Shown in pieces: positions 1-7,102 of a DNA stretch of 14,461 nt; the first letter of the stretch is position 1; each line of letters begins with the position of its first letter. A program made the translations under genes and the position numbers. The notes under the pieces are model-generated. The model was not told the origin of the DNA, did not search any database, and saw only the letters and a list, made by a program, of their open reading frames with translations. This stretch comes from Phycisphaerae bacterium (GTDB lineage: Bacteria > Planctomycetota > Phycisphaerae > UBA1845): the NCBI GenBank assembly GCA_029260155.1, contig JAJDDU010000191.1, positions 1 to 14,461 on the forward strand. Reading direction: 5' to 3'.

Positions 1-38
1 CCGGCACCGATCAGAAACTCCCGTCTTGATCCGCCCAT
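1..38 (-). CDS. Start of a Tat-exported protein, cut by the left window edge
   Basis: Only the first 12 complete codons lie in the window. They read M-G-G-S-R-R-E-F-L-I-G-A, followed by two bases (GG) that would begin a glycine codon. S-R-R-E-F-L matches the twin-arginine signal motif (S/T-R-R-x-F-L-K), with a hydrophobic stretch beginning right after it. The ATG is 7 bp past the TAG stop of the tetraheme cytochrome gene and on the same strand, so co-transcription is very likely. A GGAG lies only 2 nt from the ATG, too close for an ideal ribosome site, so translation may depend on coupling to the gene before. Tat substrates fold before export and often carry Fe-S clusters or other cofactors. 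In nap clusters the obvious candidates are NapG/NrfC-type ferredoxins or a Rieske protein. The window does not show which, so I leave it unnamed. Confidence 0.7.
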   Translation of the reverse strand, partial: MGGSRREFLIGA

Positions 39-45
39 CGCTCCG

Positions 46-612
46 CTACGGTTGCTCGCTCATGATCGCGCGGACCTGAACGTGGCACGTGCGACAACTC
101 GCCATCAGCAGATTCGCGGGAAGCTTCTCATGCACGACAACCGGAGCACCGAGCACACCTTTCTTGTGGCACATCATGCAGTTCTTGGCATCCCACACGT
201 TCTTGTGCCATTTCGAATTCGGCATCATCGGCGGGAACGCGCTTTCCGCGAATCGCGTGTCCGACACCATGCGCCGCTTACTGGGCGTAGCGCCGGGAAG
301 CAAAACGTGGCAACTGCGGCACATCGCCGTCATGAGCGCGTCCGGCAAGCCGCGATGCACTACCATTGGGGCATCGGCGACGCCGGTTTCGTGACATCGC
401 AGGCAGTCGTTTTTCACCCACGCTGCCTCATGCCACTTCGTATCCGAGAGGACCGGCGGGAACGCGTTTTCCGCGAACTTGGCATTCACGATGCTCGTGC
501 GCGGCAGTGCTTCGACCTCCACCGTCACAGTGCACACCTCTTTGGGTTGGCATGCGGACATCAAGATGATCAGAAGCACGGCCGGCGTAATCCATCTGAA
601 CCGTTTCAACAT
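46..612 (-). CDS. Tetraheme cytochrome c lipoprotein made of two NapB-like diheme repeats
   Basis: A 188-residue exported electron carrier. Residues 7-20 form a hydrophobic signal ending M-S-A-C, with Cys21 the likely lipidated residue, so the protein is probably membrane-anchored facing the periplasm. Four CxxCH heme sites start at Cys70, Cys98, Cys145 and Cys173. The protein has exactly eight histidines: four in CxxCH and four others (His61, His86, His136, His161). That is the number needed for bis-histidine ligation of four hemes. Residues 42-103 and 117-178 repeat without gaps at a fixed 75-residue offset, with about 30 of 62 positions identical. Each unit (WH...CxxCH...AP-x-VVH...CRxCHV) resembles diheme NapB, the electron donor to NapA. 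The start is supported by a perfect AGGAGG at 619-624, 6 nt upstream. The gene begins 25 bp after napA. Donation to NapA is inferred from context. NapM-type tetraheme cytochromes of sulfate reducers are an alternative relative. Confidence 0.88.
   Translation of the reverse strand: MLKRFRWITPAVLLIILMSACQPKEVCTVTVEVEALPRTSIVNAKFAENAFPPVLSDTKWHEAAWVKNDCLRCHETGVADAPMVVHRGLPDALMTAMCRSCHVLLPGATPSKRRMVSDTRFAESAFPPMMPNSKWHKNVWDAKNCMMCHKKGVLGAPVVVHEKLPANLLMASCRTCHVQVRAIMSEQP
79..489 (-). repeat. In-frame tandem duplication inside the tetraheme cytochrome gene
   Basis: The two copies are at 304-489 (codons 42-103) and 79-264 (codons 117-178), offset by exactly 225 bp. All four CxxCH motifs and all four extra histidines fall at equivalent positions. 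The DNA is still close in places: 455-477 and 230-252 differ at a single base of 23. Confidence 0.9.
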
Positions 613-637
613 AGCATTCCTCCTGAATCCGCGGTCC

Positions 638-2956
638 TTACGCCTTGGCCAGTTTCACGGCGCAGATCTTGAACTCCGGCTGCTTGGAACCGGGGTCGAA
701 GGCGTCGATGGTCACGCGGTTGATGAATCCGGCCTCCGCTTCCCAATGGAACGGCACAAAGACCATCCCAGGTCTGGGCATATCGACGACACGAGCCTTG
801 ATCACCGCCTCGCCGCGACGGGACGTGATACGCACGGGATCGCCACTGCGGACACCGAGGTCCTTCGCATCGGCGGGGTTTATCTCGACGAACGACTCGG
901 GATAGGCCCGTTTCAGTTCGTCGGCCCTCATGGTCATGGTTCCCGTGTGCCAGTGCTCGAGGACGCGACCGGTGGAGAGCACATACGGGTACTCTGCGTC
1001 CGCGGGTTCCGCCGGACCTTTCGGCGGTCGCAACCAGACAGTGGCCCGATTGTCGGGCGCCGCGTAGAAATTGGTTTCGCCCTTGCCGATGGAGTTGTCG
1101 GCGTACGGCCCGCTGTCGAGCAGGGGATCTTCTCCCTTGACGAATCGCCGTGCCGTGCCGGGATGGTCGGTCGTCGGCGCCGGCCAGCGCAAACCTCGCT
1201 CCTTCCGAAGTCGATCGCGCGTCATGCCCATGAAGTCGTAGGCAGTGTCTTTGGACGCCAAACGCATCTCGTCCCACACGTCGTCGGTGTTCTTGAATTT
1301 GCTGGAGATGTACCCCGCAGGAACGACGCCGTGTCCTTCGAGTCGAGCGGCGAAGTCCAGGAGCACGTCAAAGTCCGAGCGGGCCTCACCCGGCGGGTTG
1401 GAAATCTTGGGCTGGTATTGATACCGGCGTTCCGACATGCCGAACACGCCTGCCTTTTCACTCCACATCCCCGCGGGAAGCACCACGTCGGCCAACTCGG
1501 TCGTCATTGTCGGATACGCATCGATGACCGCGATGAACGGCTTGTTAGGACGCGCCTTGCCCATGGCGTCGATGTAGGGCGACGCGTTGGGTAGCGAGTG
1601 TGCCGGATTGGTCGTCAGCACCAACATCGCCTTGACCTTGTCCTTCGCCAGGGCGCGGAACATGGCGATCGTGTGCAACCCCGGCTTGGGCTTGATCGTT
1701 CCCGGTTTGCAACCCCAGAGTTTCTCCATCTGGGCGCGGTGTTCGGCCTTCTTGACCACCCGGCCGTACGGCAGGATGTGACACAGCGAGCCGGTGTCAC
1801 GCACACCTCCGCACGCGTTGGGCTGACCGGTCAGCGAAAACGGCGTCGCGCCCGGTTTGCCGATCTGCCCGGTGATAAGGTGCAGGTTGTGCATGAGATT
1901 GTTGGCCCATACGCCCCGCGTGCGCTGATTGAGGCCCATGGTCGAGAAGGACATCGTCGGTCCTGCCGCAAACCGGTGGGCTGCTTGGACGATTTTTTCC
2001 GCGTTGACACCGCAGGCACGCTCGGCCCGTTCAGGCGTGTACTGCGCCACGAACTCGCGGTATTGATCGAACGAGACCTTGACGGGCTTCTTATCCTTGA
2101 CGGCCTTGAACTGAACATTCTTGTCGATGAAGCCCGAATCGTACCGCCCGTCGCGAATGATGACGTGGGCCATCGCATGCAGCACGATTAGGTCCTGCCC
2201 GGGTTCCGGATTGAGGTGGATGTCCGCCATTGCTCCGACCGGGCTCATACGCGGGTCGAGCACGATCACCTGCAAGTCACGCTTCGCTTGCCTTCGCGCG
2301 AGGATCTGATCGAAGATCACCGGGTGACACTCAGCCGTGTTCGACCCGACGAGGAAGAACACGCCGGCGTGCTCGATGTCGTCGTAGGAACCCATCGGCT
2401 CATCTTTCCCGAACGACGTGACATATCCGCCCACAGCGCTGGCCATGCACAAGCGCGGGTTGCCCTCGACGTTGTTCGTGCCGATGCCGCCCTTGAACAA
2501 TCGGTTGGCCAGGTAACTCTCCTCAGAGAGCGCTTGGCCGGAACCGTAGTAGGCAACGCTGTCGGCGCCGTGTTGTTTAATGGCGCCCGCGAACTTCTTA
2601 GCCACAAGGGACATCGCCTCGTCCCAACTCGCCCGCGCGAGCTTGCCGTTCTTGCGGATCATCGGGTGGGTGAGCCGGTCTTCGGAGCGGACGATCTTCG
2701 GCAGAAAGAGCGCCTTGGCACAGACGAGCCCTTTGGTTGTCGGGTGTTCGGGGTCACCGCGAAGGGACACCAATTGGTTTTTGCGGACGCCCAGAAGCAC
2801 CCCGCACCCCGTGCCGCAGAAACGGCACACCGACTTAATCCACTTGGTGGGGTCACTCAGGCCTCGTACCTCGGCGGTGACGGCGGTTCCACCTACCACC
2901 GATACAACCGCTGTCGTTGCAGCGGCTTTGATAAACTCGCGACGGGTACCTTCCAT
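638..2956 (-). CDS. napA: Periplasmic nitrate reductase catalytic subunit NapA
   Basis: A 772-residue molybdopterin oxidoreductase that reduces nitrate to nitrite in the periplasm. It opens with a Tat signal (T-R-R-E-F-I-K, residues 4-10, then a hydrophobic stretch to about 24). The [4Fe-4S] ligands are Cys44, Cys47, Cys51 and Cys79, followed by Lys81 of the C-A-K motif that lies between cluster and cofactor. Cys170 in R-L-C-M-A-S-A-V is the expected molybdenum ligand and is typical of NapA. Other family landmarks are M-G-L-N-Q-x-T-R-G-V-W-A-N-N, S-L-T-G-Q-P-x-A-C-G, L-S-T-G-R-V-L-E-H-W-H-T-G and the end F-K-x-C-A-V-K-L. The length is nearer the monomeric Desulfovibrio enzyme (about 755) than the E. 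coli one (828). I chose the ATG at 2956 because it places the Tat motif at the N-terminus and has AGAGGA 7 nt upstream. The frame stays open upstream across napD to 3043, which would bury the signal peptide. napD lies 11 bp upstream. Confidence 0.95.
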   Translation of the reverse strand: MEGTRREFIKAAATTAVVSVVGGTAVTAEVRGLSDPTKWIKSVCRFCGTGCGVLLGVRKNQLVSLRGDPEHPTTKGLVCAKALFLPKIVRSEDRLTHPMIRKNGKLARASWDEAMSLVAKKFAGAIKQHGADSVAYYGSGQALSEESYLANRLFKGGIGTNNVEGNPRLCMASAVGGYVTSFGKDEPMGSYDDIEHAGVFFLVGSNTAECHPVIFDQILARRQAKRDLQVIVLDPRMSPVGAMADIHLNPEPGQDLIVLHAMAHVIIRDGRYDSGFIDKNVQFKAVKDKKPVKVSFDQYREFVAQYTPERAERACGVNAEKIVQAAHRFAAGPTMSFSTMGLNQRTRGVWANNLMHNLHLITGQIGKPGATPFSLTGQPNACGGVRDTGSLCHILPYGRVVKKAEHRAQMEKLWGCKPGTIKPKPGLHTIAMFRALAKDKVKAMLVLTTNPAHSLPNASPYIDAMGKARPNKPFIAVIDAYPTMTTELADVVLPAGMWSEKAGVFGMSERRYQYQPKISNPPGEARSDFDVLLDFAARLEGHGVVPAGYISSKFKNTDDVWDEMRLASKDTAYDFMGMTRDRLRKERGLRWPAPTTDHPGTARRFVKGEDPLLDSGPYADNSIGKGETNFYAAPDNRATVWLRPPKGPAEPADAEYPYVLSTGRVLEHWHTGTMTMRADELKRAYPESFVEINPADAKDLGVRSGDPVRITSRRGEAVIKARVVDMPRPGMVFVPFHWEAEAGFINRVTIDAFDPGSKQPEFKICAVKLAKA

Positions 2957-2963
2957 CGTTCTA

Positions 2964-2969
2964 TCCTCT
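2964..2969 (-). promoter_or_regulatory. Ribosome binding site that fixes the napA start
   Basis: AGAGGA on the minus strand overlaps the napD TAG stop and sits 7 nt from the ATG at 2956. It favours this start over the in-frame ATG at 3043 and couples napD termination to napA initiation. Confidence 0.75.
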
Positions 2970-3246
2970 AACGGGTGTCGACGGGCGAGCCGCGGGTTGA
3001 ATCCGGCGGCTCGTCCTGTTCGGTATCCACGTATATTGGCCAAACGGCCATAACTCCGGCCACGAGTTTTATTTCTTCGCAGAGTGTCTGATGTGCGGCG
3101 TCGAGACTCTCGGATTCGATGAGCAGGCCCACCCTCCCAGGGTCGTCGAGATCGAAAGTGGAGACACCGCCGAGGGTGGCGAGACGCTCACGGATGCCGA
3201 CTGCGTCACTCGAATCGATACGCGCACAAGCGCCGATCACGGTCAT
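2968..3246 (-). CDS. napD: NapD, chaperone for NapA maturation
   Basis: A 92-residue cytoplasmic protein of the NapD family. NapD binds the twin-arginine signal peptide of NapA and holds back export until the molybdopterin cofactor and Fe-S cluster are in place. Family features are the N-terminal strand M-T-V-I-G-A-C-A-R-I, a middle L-x-x-L-G-G-V-S-T-F, and G-V-M-A-V-W-P-I-Y-V (V-L-S-V-x-L-V-Y-type in E. coli). This is the ferredoxin-like fold expected for the family. It directly precedes napA with 11 bp between them. I chose the ATG at 3246. A GTG at 3267 would add seven residues (M-Q-C-E-Y-K-I) but has no Shine-Dalgarno and falls outside the conserved strand, whereas a weak GTGAG sits before the ATG. 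The call rests on both sequence and position. Confidence 0.9.
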   Translation of the reverse strand: MTVIGACARIDSSDAVGIRERLATLGGVSTFDLDDPGRVGLLIESESLDAAHQTLCEEIKLVAGVMAVWPIYVDTEQDEPPDSTRGSPVDTR

Positions 3247-3276
3247 GATCTTGTACTCACATTGCACCCCCGATCC

Positions 3277-3292
3277 GCGGGATTTGTCCCGC
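3277..3292 (-). promoter_or_regulatory. Small hairpin in the napD leader
   Basis: GCGGGA, four unpaired bases, then TCCCGC form a perfect 6-bp inverted repeat. It lies between the proposed nap promoter and the napD start. No U-run follows, so it is not a terminator. It could stabilise the message, affect initiation or bind a regulator; the sequence does not say which. Confidence 0.4.
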
Positions 3293-3309
3293 AGCTCGCA
3301 GGCGCATTT

Positions 3310-3337
3310 ATCATACGCCCCACCTCACCGCCGCCAA
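3310..3337 (-). promoter_or_regulatory. Probable sigma-70-type promoter of the nap genes
   Basis: On the minus strand, TTGGCG (3332-3337) and TATGAT (3310-3315) are separated by 16 bp. They match the -35 consensus at 4 of 6 positions and the -10 consensus at 5 of 6. The predicted start of transcription is near 3303, giving a leader of about 57 nt before the napD ATG. It lies in the 130-bp gap after addA, where a separately regulated nitrate-reductase operon would need a promoter. I found no FNR-like TTGAT-N4-ATCAA site near it. Confidence 0.5.
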
Positions 3338-3348
3338 CCCCGTGCCTC

Positions 3349-3382
3349 AAAAAAGCAAGCTGCCGGCGACTGACGATCAGTC
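3349..3382 (-). terminator. Weak candidate terminator at the end of addA
   Basis: A perfect 6-bp inverted repeat, GACTGA-CGA-TCAGTC (3368-3382), overlaps the addA stop codon. A run of six T's on the minus strand (3349-3354) follows after 13 nt. That distance is too long for a standard intrinsic terminator, and the hairpin adjacent to the T-run (GCA-GCT-TGC) has only three pairs. Partial termination or attenuation between addA and nap is possible. Confidence 0.25.
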
Positions 3383-6300
3383 TGGGGAAACTGCCACGAC
3401 CTCACGCGCGTTCAGGAATACGAGCCAACAGTGGTTCACCGGCTGTTCAAAAACGGGGGCAAGAGAGGCTGCGTAGAGCCTTATTTGGCTGCTGTACCGT
3501 TCCGTGCGTTGCAGTGTCTGTTTCTCGGAAACGACGTCGGTCTTGAAATCGATAATCTCGATGCCGCCTTCTCGCGGAAGCACGCCGTCAGCAACGCCGC
3601 GCACAAGCACCTTTTCATCGGAATCATCGCCCACGCAGTCGGCGAACCATCCGGCCGGATGGGCCGCGACGAACATGAACTCGCGGCGGTACGCGTCGCC
3701 GGCTGTGCGCACTGAGTGCCCCAGGGGTGTATCCAGGAACCACGCGATGCTCTCGACATCGATCAGCGTCGCGTCGTCAGCCGAGAGCAGCCCGGCTGCG
3801 ACCGACCGTTCCAACTCGACGCGCACGGACGGCGCGTCCGAAACGACGGCGAGGTTCATGTGTTGCATCAGCGCGTGCGTAGCTGTCCCCCGTCGCGCCG
3901 CCTGATCGCGGTCGACGCCGGCGCTGCCGGTGCGACGGGCGTCGCGCAATTGCTCATCGGGATCTCGCAAGGCGTCGTGGACGTGCCTGACTTCGCTCGC
4001 AGCCATCACAGATCTAACGCTCGCCGCCGCCATGTGCGGATAGTCTGACAAGACGCGCTCGATCAACGTCTCAGCGGATGAGCGGTCAGCCGATTGCGGT
4101 TCCTCCGCCGGAAGTGCTTGCAGCCCGGCGATGGCCCGGTCGAACGCCGAGACACCGCGTCGCGACCTGGATTCGATCCGCCAGTCGCGCATCGCGTCGC
4201 CATTGTGGGCATGCACTGCGAACAAAGGCGCGTCGACGGTTCGCCCCGGCCAACGCACTACATTGTCCCGCATCGTCGCCAGTGCCGGAACCACCCAATC
4301 CAACGGATCCATCGCCGCCTGAATTGACAACGGAGAGAGTCGAAGGCCGTCCCCGGCTTCGGTTTTCGACTTTCTGAAGGTAACCCTCAGTGCATCAAGA
4401 TCCGTCGTGCCCACAAGGATCAGCTTGTCCCGGGCGCGCGTCACGGCCACGTAAAGCAGTCGCAACTCCTCGGCGCGCGTCGCACTGTCGATTCCAGCAG
4501 CCGCCAACGTGTGCGCAGCCGACGGGTACTCCAGCTTGCGTTTCGGGTCGACCACGCGCAGTCCGATGCCGGCGTCGCGATCGAGAATCATCCGCCCATG
4601 CCTGTCGCGAAGGTTCATTCGCCGGCCAAGATCCGCCACGAACACGACGGGGAATTCGAGACCCTTGCTTGAGTGAATTGACATGATCCGCACCGCGTCG
4701 TCACCGGGCGTGGGCGGCGGCGCGCTGCCGAGATCTTGCTCGGTCTCTTCCAGCGTCTCGACGAATCGTAGAAACCGGCGCAATCCCTGCTGTCGAAACG
4801 TGTCGAACTGGCGGGCTCGCTCGTGCAGGCGCATGAGGTTGGACTTGCGCTGTGCGCCACCTCTCAGTCCGCCGACGTAGGCGGCGTAGCCGGTTTGTTC
4901 GAGCATCTCCCACAGCACTTCGGCGAATGGTCGCTCGCGCATCGCCCGTCGATACCGGTTCAGCCGATCCAACGCCGTAATAAGTCGCGACCGCAACGCC
5001 TCGTTCTTCCCTTCGCGAGCGTAGCGCCTGACCGTCTCGTGAAACGGCGCGTCCATCTCGAGCGACCGGATGGCCGACAATTCGTCCTCGGTGAAGGCGT
5101 CGCCCAAGACGCGTGATCGCATCACCGTGGCAAGCGGAATGTCCTGCTGAGCATTGTCCAGCGTTGCGAGAAGCGCGCGGACATCGCGAATCTCAGCCTG
5201 ATCGAACAGCGTGCCTCCGGCGTGCGAAACCGCTTCAATCCCCATCCGCTGAAGTACCTCCGCCATTACGCTGCCGCGATAGGCTGGCGAACGCAGCAGC
5301 ACCGCTACATCGCCCGGCGTCAACGGACGATCGCCGTCGACCGTCATGCCCTCCGAGATCAGCCGGCGGATTTCCGTGCCGATCACGTAGGCTTCGCGCT
5401 CGATGGCCTGCCACTCGGCGGGGTCTTCGGAATCGACGAAGGACTGTTCGTCCGCCTCGTCGTCGTCCGAGACGGTTGTCGTTGTGATCTTTCGATCGAG
5501 CAGGTGAACGTCAACGGGCCATCGAGTGTCACTATCTGGCACTTTACGGCCGGGGCGCAGGGCGTGGTCATCGTCGTAGTCGATGCCCGCGACCGATCGC
5601 TGCATGAGTTGTGAGAACAAGGCGTTGGCTGCTTCCAGAATCGCGGCGCGGCTGCGAAAGTTCTCGCGCAGCAAGATCATGCGGCTGCGTCCGGCATCGT
5701 CCGCACAGGCCGCAATCCGATCACGGAACACGTCGGGGTCAGCCGCGCGGAATCGATAGATGCTCTGCTTGACATCGCCCACGGAAAACAGGTTGGCTTC
5801 GGACTCGGGCACGTCGTCGCGACTGACACGCCGCAGCAACGCGTCCTGCAGCGGATTGATATCTTGATACTCGTCGACGAGAACGTGGGCAAACCGCTTG
5901 CGTACCGCCGTCGCAACCTCGTCATCTTGAACCAGCTTGTACGCAAACGATTCCTGATCGGCGAAGTCCAAGACGTCACGGCGACGTTTCGCGGCTGCGT
6001 AGGCCGTACGAAAGGAGTTGACCAATTCGACCATCGCAGCCACATGCGGCGCGGTCGTTTGCAATCCGTCGAGCACCTCGTCTGGTGTGAACAGCGCGAA
6101 GCGGTCGCGCAGCCGTTTCTGGAATCGGCTGCTCATCGTTTTGTATGCGTCGCGGACGGCATCCTGTACGGCGATTTCGTCATCGCTCGCATCTTTCGAC
6201 TTTCGCGGCGCACCGCGGGCGCTGAGCGCGTGCTCCGCGATCTGTTTGCGAAGCTCCTCGAACCGACCGTCGCGTTCGCCCGGCGCATGCGACGATACGA

Positions 6301-7102
6301 TTTTCTCCAACGTCTCAGTCCACTCGTACAAGGCGGCTGAGTGTTGGGCAAACAGATCGCCGTAGAACGCGAGACACCGATCAGCGGAGTCGGCCAGATG
6401 CTCGAAACCTCCGGCAGCGCTAAGTTGCAGCGACAGCTCGTGACGCATGGGATCAAGCACGAAACGTCTCAGTTGATCGTCGCCGCCGATCAACCGCTGC
6501 TGCGTGTCTGCCAGCCACGCCTCGGGATCGGGCAGACTGTCGAGGTGGTCCGCCAGACGCCGCGCGAACGCTCGAATGCCGTCGTCGCGACCCAGCCCGT
6601 ACACGTTCACCAAGTCTCGAAAACGCTCCGACGCTTCGTCGCCGCCGGCGTAGAGACCGGCGACGATTTCCTCGAGCGTCTCCGCCTTGAGAATTCGAGA
6701 TTCGTCCGCCGGAAGCACGGACGCGGCTGGGTCAATTTCCACCTTGTTGAACCAGCGCCGTATCAGCCAATTGCAAAACGCATGAACGGTCGAGATTTGC
6801 GCCGTCTCAAGCAACCCCACCTGCTCACGAAGGTACGCGTCGCGCGGTTTCGCTTCCAGCCGCGTCAGAAGATTCGACCGAATGCGATTCTTCATCTCGG
6901 CCGCAGCCGCCTCGGTAAATGTCACGACCAGCAAACGGTCCACGCTGCAACGAGTGGACGCCGGAGCGTCGCATACCAGATAGGCGCAACGCTCCGCGAG
7001 CACAGCCGTCTTGCCCGAACCGGCCGCAGCCGCCACGACTACCCCGCGCCCGCATTCTTGAATGGCGGCAAGCTGATCGACCGTCCAGTTGATGTCAGCC
7101 AT
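3377..7102 (-). CDS. addA: AddA, helicase-nuclease subunit A
   Basis: A 1241-residue UvrD-type superfamily 1 helicase fused to a RecB-family nuclease. With AddB it resects double-strand breaks, generating 3' ends for RecA in the cytoplasm. Helicase motifs in order: Walker A A-A-A-G-S-G-K-T (25-32), Ia T-F-T-E-A-A-A-A-E-M (61-70), II V-L-V-D-E-Y-Q-D (407-414), III V-G-D-V-K-Q-S-I-Y-R-F-R (441-452), IV E-N-F-R-S (480-484), V S-I-H-S-S-K-G-L-E-F-P (808-818) and VI L-Y-V-A-V-T-R-A-R (883-891). The nuclease residues are His1076, Asp1172, Asp1185 and Lys1187 (I-I-D-F-K-T-D), then Gln1206 and Tyr1210. All catalytic positions look intact, and the length matches the B. subtilis protein (about 1232). 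An acidic stretch at about 546-562 looks like a flexible linker. The ATG overlaps the end of addB by 8 bp, implying translational coupling in equal amounts. Confidence 0.95.
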   Translation of the reverse strand: MADINWTVDQLAAIQECGRGVVVAAAAGSGKTAVLAERCAYLVCDAPASTRCSVDRLLVVTFTEAAAAEMKNRIRSNLLTRLEAKPRDAYLREQVGLLETAQISTVHAFCNWLIRRWFNKVEIDPAASVLPADESRILKAETLEEIVAGLYAGGDEASERFRDLVNVYGLGRDDGIRAFARRLADHLDSLPDPEAWLADTQQRLIGGDDQLRRFVLDPMRHELSLQLSAAGGFEHLADSADRCLAFYGDLFAQHSAALYEWTETLEKIVSSHAPGERDGRFEELRKQIAEHALSARGAPRKSKDASDDEIAVQDAVRDAYKTMSSRFQKRLRDRFALFTPDEVLDGLQTTAPHVAAMVELVNSFRTAYAAAKRRRDVLDFADQESFAYKLVQDDEVATAVRKRFAHVLVDEYQDINPLQDALLRRVSRDDVPESEANLFSVGDVKQSIYRFRAADPDVFRDRIAACADDAGRSRMILLRENFRSRAAILEAANALFSQLMQRSVAGIDYDDDHALRPGRKVPDSDTRWPVDVHLLDRKITTTTVSDDDEADEQSFVDSEDPAEWQAIEREAYVIGTEIRRLISEGMTVDGDRPLTPGDVAVLLRSPAYRGSVMAEVLQRMGIEAVSHAGGTLFDQAEIRDVRALLATLDNAQQDIPLATVMRSRVLGDAFTEDELSAIRSLEMDAPFHETVRRYAREGKNEALRSRLITALDRLNRYRRAMRERPFAEVLWEMLEQTGYAAYVGGLRGGAQRKSNLMRLHERARQFDTFRQQGLRRFLRFVETLEETEQDLGSAPPPTPGDDAVRIMSIHSSKGLEFPVVFVADLGRRMNLRDRHGRMILDRDAGIGLRVVDPKRKLEYPSAAHTLAAAGIDSATRAEELRLLYVAVTRARDKLILVGTTDLDALRVTFRKSKTEAGDGLRLSPLSIQAAMDPLDWVVPALATMRDNVVRWPGRTVDAPLFAVHAHNGDAMRDWRIESRSRRGVSAFDRAIAGLQALPAEEPQSADRSSAETLIERVLSDYPHMAAASVRSVMAASEVRHVHDALRDPDEQLRDARRTGSAGVDRDQAARRGTATHALMQHMNLAVVSDAPSVRVELERSVAAGLLSADDATLIDVESIAWFLDTPLGHSVRTAGDAYRREFMFVAAHPAGWFADCVGDDSDEKVLVRGVADGVLPREGGIEIIDFKTDVVSEKQTLQRTERYSSQIRLYAASLAPVFEQPVNHCWLVFLNAREVVAVSPD

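Noticed and set aside
479..1594. Long plus-strand open frame of 371 codons
   Set aside because: It lies antisense to napA and the cytochrome gene. The composition is Arg/His/Gly-rich with no domain, as expected from the complement of GC-rich coding DNA.
2216..2971. Plus-strand open frame of 251 codons
   Set aside because: Fully antisense to napA, which has complete family motifs. No recognisable protein on the plus strand.
2957..3043. Upstream in-frame extension of napA to an ATG at 3043
   Set aside because: It would overlap napD and place 29 residues before the Tat signal. The ATG at 2956 has its own ribosome site.
3265..3267. GTG at 3267 as the napD start
   Set aside because: No ribosome site precedes it, and the added residues fall outside the conserved NapD fold.
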